Shown: positions 32,801-40,807 of the stretch, piece after piece | Layout: each line of letters starts with the position of its first letter | Position numbering within the stretch: the stretch's first letter is position 1 | Program-made: the position numbers and the translations under genes | Assembly (NCBI GenBank): GCA_008012115.1 | Contig: SSEB01000010.1 | Span: 111,407 to 175,406, forward strand | DNA from: Nevskiaceae bacterium | GTDB taxonomy: Bacteria; Pseudomonadota; Gammaproteobacteria; Nevskiales; Nevskiaceae | Reading direction: 5' to 3' | DNA: 64,000 bases | The notes under the pieces: model-generated | What the model was told of the DNA's origin: nothing | Databases searched by the model: none | What the model saw: the letters and a program-made list of their open reading frames with translations, nothing else

Positions 32801-33401
32801 GACCGGCGTGGCGCGCCAGCAGGGTCGCGGCGCGCACCCACTCCTCGTCGCCGGGACGCCGGCAGCGCGAGATTTCCAGATACAGGCGATCGCCGAAGGA
32901 CGCACGCAGCTCCTCGGCCGCCGCCAGCGCCGGCGGCACGTGATCGGCCAGCAGCGCGCGGCAGATCGCGCCATCGCGGCCGCTGAGCGCGATCAGCCCC
33001 TCGGCGTTGTCGCGCAGCCAGTCGCGGCGGATCAGCGGCGTGCCCTTGGCCTGGCCGTCGGTGTAGCCCAGCGAGATCAGCCGCGTGAGGTTGCGGTAGC
33101 CGGCCTCGTTCTGCACCAGCAGCGTCAGCCGTTCGGGGCCATCGCCCTTGGCGCGCTCCTCCAGCCAGACATCGGCGCCGACGATGGGCTTGATGCCTGC
33201 GCCCTCCGCCGACTTGTAGAACTTCACCATCGCGAACAGGTTGTTGCGGTCGGTGATCGCCACCGCCGGCAGCTTCAGCTCGCTGGCCCTGGCGCTGAGC
33301 GTGGCGCCGCTGCCGCCGCCCTTGCGCTTGGGCGGCTCGACGCGCACCAGGCCGTCGATCAGCGAGAACTCGGTGTGCAGGCGCAGGTGGACGAAGGACA
33401 C
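29808..33401 (-). CDS. dnaE: DNA polymerase III alpha subunit
   Basis: The replicative polymerase, 1197 residues. N-terminal PHP domain ([35 protein letters not shown]), polymerase core with the catalytic aspartates in [19 protein letters not shown] and the [18 protein letters not shown] and [22 protein letters not shown] motifs, then OB-fold and C-terminal tau-binding parts. The start is the GTG at 33401, which directly follows the rnhB TAA. This places translation of the two genes end to end. Confidence 0.98.
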   Translation of the reverse strand: [1197 protein letters not shown]

Positions 33402-34112
33402 TTATCGAACTCCTCGCGCCACTCGTTGCTCCGGGCCATCCTTAGCCTCGGCCTCGCCCTCCGTCACCACCCCCGCCCGGCCTTCCATGGCCGGGCTGCC
33501 TTCAAGGGCTCGGCGAGCAGTGCTCGCCAAGCGCGCCCTTTCGGCGCAAGGCGCAAAGCTCATGCGGTGGATCGGCGTCGGCCCCTTCTCGCGCAGTGCC
33601 CGCAGGTGCTGCGCGGTGCCGTAGCCCTTGTGCTGCGCGAGGCCATAGCCGGGGAATTCGCCATCGAGGCGCAGCATCTCACGGTCACGCGCAACCTTGG
33701 CCAGGATGCTGGCCGCCATGATCGACGGCTCCAGCGCATCGCCGTCGACGATGGTGGTGACCTTGCAGGCCAGCTGCGGCGCCTGGTTGCCATCCACCAG
33801 CGCCTCCTGCGGCGCCTGCGTCAGCGTCTCCACCGCGCGGCGCATCGCCAGCAGCGAAGCCTGCAGGATGTTGATGCGGTCGATCTCCGCGCTCTCGGCG
33901 CGGGCGATGCTCCAGGACAGCGCCCTGGCGCAGATCTCGTCGAACAGGCGCTCGCGCTTCTTCTCGCTGAGCTGCTTGGAATCATTGAGGCCGACGATGC
34001 CGTGATCGGCGCCGAGAATCACCGCGGCGGCATACACCGGCCCGGCCAGGCAGCCGCGCCCCGCCTCGTCGACGCCGGCCACCAGTCCCTGCCTCGGTTC
34101 GTTCATGCGCAT
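33402..34112 (-). CDS. rnhB: Ribonuclease HII, with an extended C-terminal tail
   Basis: Removes ribonucleotides from DNA-RNA hybrids. The 236-residue protein has the catalytic [21 protein letters not shown] start, [11 protein letters not shown], and [15 protein letters not shown] (start may also be the ATG at 34106). E. coli RNase HII is 198 residues; the extra tail from about residue 195 is Ala/Glu/Gly/Arg-rich ([19 protein letters not shown] onward) and looks disordered. Its TAA is immediately followed by the dnaE GTG. Element copy 5 lies 13 bases upstream of its start. Confidence 0.94.
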   Translation of the reverse strand: MRMNEPRQGLVAGVDEAGRGCLAGPVYAAAVILGADHGIVGLNDSKQLSEKKRERLFDEICARALSWSIARAESAEIDRINILQASLLAMRRAVETLTQAPQEALVDGNQAPQLACKVTTIVDGDALEPSIMAASILAKVARDREMLRLDGEFPGYGLAQHKGYGTAQHLRALREKGPTPIHRMSFAPCAERARLASTARRALEGSPAMEGRAGVVTEGEAEAKDGPEQRVARGVR

Positions 34113-34125
34113 GGGCTGATTTTAG

Positions 34126-34239
34126 GCCACCCGCTCTGGCCGGTTTTCCCAGGGAAACTGTTTTATTTTAATTATTGAATTTATTTTCATTTAATATTTG
34201 ATAACACTATTCCGCCGCCTCAGCACCACAGCGGGTGGC
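34126..34239. repeat. 114-bp AT-core palindromic element, copy 5
   Basis: Perfect termini GCCACCCGCT (34126-34135) and AGCGGGTGGC (34230-34239). Arms of 24 bp on both sides and a 46-bp core 34160-34205 that begins GTTTT and ends ATAAC. The left arm contains TTTTCCCAGGGAAAC. It ends two bases before the lpxB stop codon and lies just upstream of rnhB. Confidence 0.92.
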
Positions 34240-34241
34240 AC

Positions 34242-35393
34242 TCACGCCAGCAGTCTGGCGATGGCGTCGGCCGCCAGCGCCGCCGAATCGCGCTTGAGCT
34301 CGGCACGCACCGCGTCGAACTGTTCGAGCTGGCGTTCGCGCAGCACCGGATTGCGCAGCAGGCAGTAAACCTCGTGGCCGAGCAGCTGCGGCGTCGCCTC
34401 TTCCTGCAGCAGTTCCGGCACCGCCGGCTGCGCCGACAGCAGGTTGGGCAGGCTGACGTACTGCGTCTTCAGCAGACCGATCCAGCGCAGGATCACCTTG
34501 GCCAGAAACGAGGCGCGGTACGACACCACCATCGGCCGACCCAGCAGCAGGCACTCCAGCGTCGCGGTGCCGGAGGCCAGCAGCACCACGTCCGCCGCGC
34601 GCATCGCCTCGCGCGACTGCCCTTCCAGCAGTGTCCAGTCCGCGTCCGGCGCGTGCTGCGCGATCGCCTGCTCCATACCGGCGCGCAGCTTGGGCTTGGC
34701 GATGGGCGTGATGAAGCGAACGCCCGGCAGTTTTGTTTGTAACCACGCCGCGGTCTGCGCGAAGGTCTCGCCGAGATATTTCAGCTCGCCGGCGCGACTG
34801 CCGGGCAGCACAGCCACCAGCGGCCCGTCCTCGCGCAAGCCGAGTGCGCGGCGCGCCTCGGCCTGGGTGGTCTGGGCGTTCAATTCGTCCGCCAGTGGAT
34901 GGCCGATGTAGTCCGCACGCACATCGTGCGCGGCATAGAACTTCGGCTCGAAGGGAAACAGGCACAGCATCAGGTCCACGGACCTGGCGATGCCTTTGAC
35001 GCGGCCCTGGCGCCAGGCCCAGACCGTCGGGCTGACCACGTGCACGGCCTTGATGCCCTGCTCGCGCAGCCGGCGCTCGACCGTCAGGTTGAAATCCGGC
35101 GCGTCGATGCCGATCACGCAATCCGGTCGATCCTTCGACAACCGTTCGATCAGGCTGGCGCGCAGCTTGAGGATGCGCGGCAAGACCTTGATCACTTCAG
35201 AGAAACCCATCACCGACAGCTCGTCGATGCTGGCGATGGCCTCGCAGCCCGCCGCGACCATGCGCGGACCGGCGACGCCGTAGAACGTCGCCTGCGGATA
35301 GCGGACCTTGAGCGCGTGGATCAGCGCGGCGCCGAGGATATCCCCCGAGAGTTCGCCGGCGATCAGCGCGAATTTCTTGGGGGCATCAGGCAT
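34242..35393 (-). CDS. lpxB: Lipid-A-disaccharide synthase
   Basis: Joins UDP-2,3-diacylglucosamine and lipid X in lipid A synthesis at the inner-membrane face. 383 residues with ALIAGELSGDILGAALIHAL, YVASPTVWAWRQGRVK-like WAWRQGRVKGIARSVDLML, FEPKFY and CLLLGRPMVVSYRAS. It starts 12 bases downstream of the lpxA stop, in the usual lpxD-fabZ-lpxA-lpxB block. Confidence 0.97.
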   Translation of the reverse strand: MPDAPKKFALIAGELSGDILGAALIHALKVRYPQATFYGVAGPRMVAAGCEAIASIDELSVMGFSEVIKVLPRILKLRASLIERLSKDRPDCVIGIDAPDFNLTVERRLREQGIKAVHVVSPTVWAWRQGRVKGIARSVDLMLCLFPFEPKFYAAHDVRADYIGHPLADELNAQTTQAEARRALGLREDGPLVAVLPGSRAGELKYLGETFAQTAAWLQTKLPGVRFITPIAKPKLRAGMEQAIAQHAPDADWTLLEGQSREAMRAADVVLLASGTATLECLLLGRPMVVSYRASFLAKVILRWIGLLKTQYVSLPNLLSAQPAVPELLQEEATPQLLGHEVYCLLRNPVLRERQLEQFDAVRAELKRDSAALAADAIARLLA

Positions 35394-35405
35394 TGCCCGG
35401 AAATC

Positions 35406-36200
35406 TCACCGCGCCAGCCGTCGCGAGGCGTTGATGAAGTCCAGCATCTGCTGGACGTGCGCAGAGCCCTTGGCCATCTCGGCGAGTTCCGCCTTCACCT
35501 CGGCCATGACCTTGTTGGAGCGGTAGATCAGCTTGAAGGCGTCCTCGATCCTGTCGATGTCGTCGGCGGTGAAGCCGCGGCGCTTGAGGCCTTCCTTGTT
35601 GACAATGCGCGGCTCCGCCGGGCTGCCGGAGACGGTGACGAAGGGCGGCACGTCGCCGGTGATCGCCGAGCAATAGGCGGTGAAGGCGTGATCGCCCAGC
35701 TTCATGAACTGGTAGACCAGCGTGAAGCCGCCCATCACCACGTGGTTGCCGATGTGCACGTGACCGGCAAGGCTGGTGTTGTTGGCGAAGATCGTGTGGT
35801 TGCCGACCCAGCAATCGTGCGCGATGTGGCAGTAGGCCATGATCAGGTTGTGATCGCCGACGCGGGTCTCGCCGCGCTTGGTCTCGTGCTCCTTCATCGT
35901 GCCGCGCTGGATGGTGACGTACTCGCGGATGATGTTGTGGTCGCCGATCACGGTGGAGGTCGGCTGGTCGGGCTTGGCGGTGAGGTCCTGCGACAGCTCG
36001 CCGACGGACGCGAACTGGTAAATCTTGTTGTGCTTGCCGATCCGCATCGGCCCGGTCAGCACCACGTGCGGGCCGATCCAGCTGCCCTCGCCGATCTCGA
36101 CGTCGGCGCCGACGATGCTGTAGGGCCCCACCTGCACGCTGGGGTGCAGGCGCGCGGCGGGATCGACGATCGCGGTCGGATGGATCAGGGGCGCCGTCAC
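35406..36200 (-). CDS. lpxA: UDP-N-acetylglucosamine O-acyltransferase
   Basis: First committed step of lipid A synthesis: moves 3-hydroxyacyl from ACP to UDP-GlcNAc. The 264-residue left-handed beta-helix starts IHPTAIVDPAARLHPSVQVGPYSIV and contains the catalytic histidine region IMAYCHIAHDCWVGNHTIFAN and the hexapeptide ladder; the C-terminal helices (RRGFTADDIDRIEDAFKLIY) are complete. It overlaps the fabZ stop by 4 bases. Confidence 0.98.
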   Translation of the reverse strand: MTAPLIHPTAIVDPAARLHPSVQVGPYSIVGADVEIGEGSWIGPHVVLTGPMRIGKHNKIYQFASVGELSQDLTAKPDQPTSTVIGDHNIIREYVTIQRGTMKEHETKRGETRVGDHNLIMAYCHIAHDCWVGNHTIFANNTSLAGHVHIGNHVVMGGFTLVYQFMKLGDHAFTAYCSAITGDVPPFVTVSGSPAEPRIVNKEGLKRRGFTADDIDRIEDAFKLIYRSNKVMAEVKAELAEMAKGSAHVQQMLDFINASRRLAR

Positions 36201-36673
36201 GAGCCGCCCTCCTCGTCGCCGCGTGCCACGTCCTTGATCACACAGGTCAGCAGGGCCTCGCAGGCCAGCTCGCCATCGACCGACGCGCTGGTCTTGAACT
36301 TGTAGACGCCGCGCTTGTTCTTCAGCACCTCGATGTGCAGCGTCAGCTGGTCGCCGGGCAGGACGATGCGCTTGAAGCGCGCCTCCTCGATCGCGGCGAA
36401 GTAGAAAATCTTGCCGGAGTCGGCACGCAGGCCGGTCTCCTGGCAGGTGAACACGCCGCAGGCCTGGGCCATGGCCTCGATCATCAGCACGCCGGGCATG
36501 GTCGGCAAGCCGGGGAAATGGCCCGGGAAGAACGGCTCGTTGAAGGTCACGTTCTTGATCGCGGTGAGGGATTTCTCCTTCTCGTAGGCGATCACCTTGT
36601 CGACCAGCAGGAACGGATACCGATGGGCCAGCATGCCCATGATGTCGCGGATGTTAAAGATCGTCTTGCTCAC
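36197..36673 (-). CDS. fabZ: 3-hydroxyacyl-ACP dehydratase FabZ
   Basis: Dehydrates 3-hydroxyacyl-ACP in the fatty-acid elongation cycle. GTG 36673 gives 158 residues beginning [20 protein letters not shown], with the catalytic histidine in [13 protein letters not shown] and the glutamate in [30 protein letters not shown] sequence. An alternative GTG three codons upstream cannot be ruled out. It overlaps the lpxD end by 20 bases, so translation is coupled. Confidence 0.95.
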   Translation of the reverse strand: MSKTIFNIRDIMGMLAHRYPFLLVDKVIAYEKEKSLTAIKNVTFNEPFFPGHFPGLPTMPGVLMIEAMAQACGVFTCQETGLRADSGKIFYFAAIEEARFKRIVLPGDQLTLHIEVLKNKRGVYKFKTSASVDGELACEALLTCVIKDVARGDEEGGS

Positions 36674-37712
36674 TGCGCTCACCTTCTTGCTTGCTGTCGA
36701 TGCCCAGGCGCGCCTCGACATCCTTCAAACGCTGTTCATAGCGGCCCAGGCGGCGCACGTGCGCGGTCTGCTTGCGCCACTCGTTCGCCGGCATGGCGAT
36801 CGAGGTGGAGCCGTAGACGCCCGGCCCGGGCAGGGACTTGCTGACCATGGTGCCGGCCAGCAGGATCACGCCGTCGCCGATGCTCAGGTGACCGCCGATG
36901 CCGCAGGCCCCACCGATCATGCAACGGCTGCCGATCACTGCGCTGCCGGCGATGCCGACACAGGCGGCGATGGCGGTATGCGCACCGATACGGCAGTTGT
37001 GCGCGATCTGGATCTGGTTGTCGAGCTTGACGCCGTCACCGATGACGGTGTCGTCCATGGCGCCGCGGTCGATGGTGGTGTTGGCGCCGATCTCGACATC
37101 GTTGCCGACGACCACGCTGCCAAGCTGCGGCACCTCGACCCAGCCCTGCGCGCTGGGCGCGTTGCCGAACCCGCGCGAGCCGATCACCGCACCCGGCTGC
37201 GCCTGGCAGCGGTCGCCGATGCGGACGTCGTGACCGACAGACACCCGCGCCGTCAGGAAACTGCCGGCACCGATGCGCGCACCGCGGCCGATGGTGCAGC
37301 CCGGGCCGACGTAGGTGCCGGCGCCGATCACCGCACCCGGCTCGATCACCGCCTGCGGCCCCACGCCGCAGCCCTCGCCCAGTTGCGCATCCGGCGCCAC
37401 CACCGCGGTGGCGTGCACGCCAGGGGCGAAGTCGCGGCTGTGGTCGAACAGCGCGGCGATGCGCGCATAGGCGACGTAGGGATCGGGCGCGACCAGACCG
37501 TTGCCGGGCAACGCGCCGGCGTCACGCTTGCCCACGATCACCGCGCCGGCAGCAGTGCCCGCAAGCTGCGCGCGCAGCTTGGCGCTGGCGAGAAAGGCGA
37601 TGCGGCCGGGCTGGCCGGGGCTCAGGGCGCAGACGCCGTCGATCGGCGCCGATGCGTCGCCGCGTAGCTCCAGGCCAAAGCGCTGCGCAAGACTGCCGAG
37701 GGTATGGCTCAT
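36654..37712 (-). CDS. lpxD: UDP-3-O-(3-hydroxyacyl)glucosamine N-acyltransferase
   Basis: Third enzyme of lipid A synthesis; adds the N-linked acyl chain. 352 residues from ATG 37712 (SHTLGSLAQRFGLELRGD). N-terminal uridine-binding domain, then a long hexapeptide beta-helix (GVHATAVVAPDAQLGEGC, GPGCTIGRGARIGAGSFL) with the catalytic histidine in IQIAHNCRIGAHT and NTTIDRGAMDDTVIGDG. The C-terminal tail is long and charged ([18 protein letters not shown]). A UUCG hairpin precedes it. Confidence 0.97.
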   Translation of the reverse strand: MSHTLGSLAQRFGLELRGDASAPIDGVCALSPGQPGRIAFLASAKLRAQLAGTAAGAVIVGKRDAGALPGNGLVAPDPYVAYARIAALFDHSRDFAPGVHATAVVAPDAQLGEGCGVGPQAVIEPGAVIGAGTYVGPGCTIGRGARIGAGSFLTARVSVGHDVRIGDRCQAQPGAVIGSRGFGNAPSAQGWVEVPQLGSVVVGNDVEIGANTTIDRGAMDDTVIGDGVKLDNQIQIAHNCRIGAHTAIAACVGIAGSAVIGSRCMIGGACGIGGHLSIGDGVILLAGTMVSKSLPGPGVYGSTSIAMPANEWRKQTAHVRRLGRYEQRLKDVEARLGIDSKQEGERSEQDDL

Positions 37713-37724
37713 GACGCTGAGGAT

Positions 37725-37761
37725 AAACGAAACGCCCCTTCCCACGAATGGGAAGGGGCGT
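37725..37761 (-). terminator. Strong hairpin with TTCG loop between skp and lpxD
   Basis: A perfect 13-bp stem ACGCCCCTTCCCA / TGGGAAGGGGCGT (37732-37744 with 37749-37761) closes a TTCG tetraloop as read on the - strand, followed by TTTCGTTTA. It could terminate or attenuate transcription so that less lpxD is made than skp, or protect the skp mRNA end. Because lpxD has no separate promoter that I can see, partial termination is the more likely role. Confidence 0.65.
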
Positions 37762-37774
37762 CGGGGACGTCCGA

Positions 37775-38305
37775 TTACTTGCCGGCGGCGGGCGCGCTGG
37801 CCTGCAGGCGCTTGAGCACGTCGTCGGTGATGTCGACGGCGTCGGTGGCGTAGACCGGGTCCTGCAGCACGGCGTCGACGCCCTTCTCCTTGGCGACCTT
37901 TTCGATCACGCCGCGGATCTGGTTCATCATGTCACCGGTCAGCTGGCGGTCGCGGTTCTGGAAATCCTCCTGGAACTGGCGCTGCTTGTACTGCAGGTCC
38001 ACCTGGCGTGCGGTGAGATCCTTCTCGGTCTTGGCCTGGTCGGCCGGGCTCATCAGCTGGCCTTCCTTCTGGTACTTGGCGGCGTCGGCCTGGAACTTCT
38101 TCATGTCGGCCTCGAGCTCGTTCTTGCGGCGGTCGAACTCGGCCTTGATCTTGTCGGCACCGGCCTTGAACTGCGGCGACTGCTGCACGACATCGCCCAC
38201 GCGAATGGTGGCGATCTTGACGTCGGCGCTGGCGGCGCCGGCCATCAGCAGGGCGAACAGGCCAGCGGCGGCGGCCAGGGTCTTGCGGGAATTCAGCGTC
38301 TTCAT
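37775..38305 (-). CDS. skp: Periplasmic chaperone OmpH/Skp
   Basis: Holds unfolded outer-membrane proteins in the periplasm before BamA. 176 residues from ATG 38305 with a signal peptide (KTLNSRKTLAAAAGLFALL...ASADVKIATI), then long Lys/Gln/Glu/Asp-rich helices (KIKAEFDRRKNELEADMKKF, KDLTARQVDLQYKQRQFQED) forming the tentacles and a C-terminal strand region GVDAVLQDPVYATDAVDITD. It follows bamA in the normal order, separated by element copy 6. Confidence 0.95.
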   Translation of the reverse strand: MKTLNSRKTLAAAAGLFALLMAGAASADVKIATIRVGDVVQQSPQFKAGADKIKAEFDRRKNELEADMKKFQADAAKYQKEGQLMSPADQAKTEKDLTARQVDLQYKQRQFQEDFQNRDRQLTGDMMNQIRGVIEKVAKEKGVDAVLQDPVYATDAVDITDDVLKRLQASAPAAGK

Positions 38306-38350
38306 TGTCTCATCATCCTCTTGCGTCGAAAGCGCGGTGTGGCCTGCGGG

Positions 38351-38464
38351 GCCACCCGCTACTGCGGTCATCGTGATTGGAATTGTTAAAAAATATCTAC
38401 TACTTTCAAATTAACTCAACAAAAAATAACCATTACAAGGGCATTCCGCCCGATAGCGGGTCGT
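38351..38464. repeat. 114-bp AT-core palindromic element, copy 6
   Basis: Termini GCCACCCGCT (38351-38360) and AGCGGGTCGT (38455-38464, imperfect; the last base belongs to the bamA stop codon). Arms 24 bp; core 38385-38430 of 46 bp beginning GTTAA and ending ATAAC. The right arm has GGGCATTCCGCCC, a small palindrome. It separates bamA from skp. Confidence 0.88.
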
Positions 38465-40770
38465 CAGAATCCGGTACCAAAGCTGATCTGGAATCTTTCG
38501 GTCTGATCCCCGGGCTTCTCGTTGAGCGGGAAGGCATAGCTCAACTGCAGCAGGCCGAGGAACGGGGTGAACCAGGAGAAGCCGATGCCCACGGAGTGGC
38601 GCAGCTGGTCGATGGTGAAGTCGTTGCGCTGGGCGAAGACATTGCCGACGTCGTAGAACAGCGCCGCGCGCGTCGACTTGCCGTCGGTCTCGATCGGCAT
38701 CGGGATGATCATGTTCAGCTGACCGGTGGTGCGCAGCTTGCCACCGTACGGATAGCCAATGGAGTCGCGCGGTCCGAGCGTGCCGTCGCGCCAGCCGCGC
38801 ACCGTCTGCGGGCCGCCGGCGAAGAAGTTCTCGTAGGGCGGCACTTCGCGGTCGCTGCGGAAGGTGTTGACGTAGCCGACAAAGGCATTCGCCTCCAGCA
38901 GGAAGCGCCACGGCAGGGGTTGGTACTGCTGCCCGTGGTAGTTGATCGTGTAGTACAGCAGGCTCGTTCCCGGCAACGAAACGTCGACGTCCAGTTCGTG
39001 AATCGAGCCATACGTCGCGAAGAAGGTCCTGTTGCGCGTATCCCGGCTGATGCCAGTGCGCAACTGGTAGTTGAAGAAGTGCGAGCCGTTCTGGATGACA
39101 AAGCGCTCCACCTCGTCCGAGGTCGAATTCGGAAAGGTGTCGATCGCCGTCTCGGTGAACCCGATACCGGCGCGCAGCGCCATGTACTCGGACAGCGGAA
39201 TGCCGTAGGTCAGGTTGCCGCCCACGGTGTCGGCGTTGAAGCCCGCGGCGTAACGGATGATCGCGCTGGTCTTGCGGTAGTACATGCCGACGGTCTGGCT
39301 GACGCCGTCCGACGTGAAGTACGGGTTGGTCCACGACACGTTGACGCTCTTGGACACACTGTTGTGGTCCACCGACAGCTCGACGCGGTTGCCCGTGCCC
39401 AGGAAGTTGGTGTGCGTGAGGCTGCCGTTGATCAGGAAGCCCTGCGAACCCGAGTAGCCGACGCCGAACTGCACCGAGCCCGGCGCGCGTTCCTTGATCT
39501 TGAACACGATATCGACGAGATCGTCCGAACCCGGCACCGGCTTGGTGTCGACCTCGGCATCCTCGACGAACGGCAGGCGCGTCAGACGGATGCGCGAGCG
39601 CTCCACCGCGCTCTTGGAGAACGGCGCCGCTTCCAGCTGGCGCATTTCGCGGCGCAGCGTTTCATCGTTGGTCGTGCCGTGGCCGCTGAAGCTGATGTGA
39701 CGCACGTAGGCGCGCTTGCCCGGCTCGACGAAGTAATTGATCGTGACCTGCTTCTTGTCCTCGTCGACGTCCGGGATCGGCGTGACCTTGGCGAAGGCGT
39801 AGCCGATGTCGGACAGCGCGGTCTCGATGCGGTTGGCGCTTTCGGTGGCTTCCTTGCGCGAGAAGGTGCTGCCGCTGGGCGTGCTCAGCAGGGCGTTGAG
39901 GAAGGTCTCGTTCAGGATCGTCTCGCCGCTGAACTTGTGGTCCTTGACCTTGTACACCGTACCCTCGTCGACGTTGAGGGTGATGTAGATGGATTCCTTG
40001 TCCGGCGTCAGCGCCACCTGCACCGAGCGCACGTCGAACTTCAGGTAGCCGCGATCCTGATAGTAGGACTGCAGGGCTTCGAGATCGCCGCCCAGCTGCT
40101 GCTTGGAGTAGCGGTCGCTTTTCTGGAACGGCATCCAGTTGGTCCGCTCCAGCTTGAACTGCGCGAGCAGTTCGTCCCTGGAGAACACCTTGTTGCCGAT
40201 GATGTTGATGTCCTTGATCTTGGTGACCTTGCCTTCCGTCACCTTGATGTTCAGCGACACGCGGTTGTTCGGCTCTTCCGTGACCTTGGTGTCGATGTTC
40301 ACGTCGTAGTAGCCGTTGGCGTAGTACTGGCGGCGCAGTTCCTGCTCGACCTGATCGAGCAGTTCACGCTTGAACAGCTCGCCATCCGCCAGGCCCAGAT
40401 CTTTCAGCGATTTCTTGAGGTCGTCGCCGCCAATCTTCTCGTTGCCCTCGATCTTGAACGTGGTGATCGCCGGGCGTTCCTTGACCACGATGACCAGGGC
40501 GTTGCCGTCGCGTTCGAGCTGCACGTCCTGGAACAGGCCGGTGCCGTAAAGGCTGCGGATGGCCTGGCGCGCGGTGGCGTCGTTCAATTCGTCGCCCACC
40601 GACAGCGGCAGGTAGGTCAGCACCGTGCCGATGTCGAGACGCTCCAGACCCTGCGTCTTGATTTCACGGATGGTGAAGGCGTCGAAGGCGTAGGCCCGGC
40701 CGACCATCATCGCCGCGGCGACCGCGGTGTAGAGAGCGGTCTTGTTGAATCTGGTTTTCTTATGGCCCAT
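38464..40770 (-). CDS. bamA: Outer-membrane protein assembly factor BamA
   Basis: Core of the BAM complex inserting beta-barrel proteins in the outer membrane. The 768-residue protein has a signal peptide (TALYTAVAAAMMVGRAYAF), five POTRA domains (FTIREIKTQGLERLDIGTV, ITTFKIEGNEKIGGDDL, VTKIKDINIIGNKVFSRDELL, KDHKFSGETILNETFL, ...), and a 16-strand barrel ending in a terminal Phe (RFQISFGTGF), the expected outer-membrane signal. Follows rseP by 37 bases. Confidence 0.97.
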   Translation of the reverse strand: MGHKKTRFNKTALYTAVAAAMMVGRAYAFDAFTIREIKTQGLERLDIGTVLTYLPLSVGDELNDATARQAIRSLYGTGLFQDVQLERDGNALVIVVKERPAITTFKIEGNEKIGGDDLKKSLKDLGLADGELFKRELLDQVEQELRRQYYANGYYDVNIDTKVTEEPNNRVSLNIKVTEGKVTKIKDINIIGNKVFSRDELLAQFKLERTNWMPFQKSDRYSKQQLGGDLEALQSYYQDRGYLKFDVRSVQVALTPDKESIYITLNVDEGTVYKVKDHKFSGETILNETFLNALLSTPSGSTFSRKEATESANRIETALSDIGYAFAKVTPIPDVDEDKKQVTINYFVEPGKRAYVRHISFSGHGTTNDETLRREMRQLEAAPFSKSAVERSRIRLTRLPFVEDAEVDTKPVPGSDDLVDIVFKIKERAPGSVQFGVGYSGSQGFLINGSLTHTNFLGTGNRVELSVDHNSVSKSVNVSWTNPYFTSDGVSQTVGMYYRKTSAIIRYAAGFNADTVGGNLTYGIPLSEYMALRAGIGFTETAIDTFPNSTSDEVERFVIQNGSHFFNYQLRTGISRDTRNRTFFATYGSIHELDVDVSLPGTSLLYYTINYHGQQYQPLPWRFLLEANAFVGYVNTFRSDREVPPYENFFAGGPQTVRGWRDGTLGPRDSIGYPYGGKLRTTGQLNMIIPMPIETDGKSTRAALFYDVGNVFAQRNDFTIDQLRHSVGIGFSWFTPFLGLLQLSYAFPLNEKPGDQTERFQISFGTGF

Positions 40771-40807
40771 TCAGGGTCGATCCGCGATCAGTTCGTTATC
40801 AAGTCTT

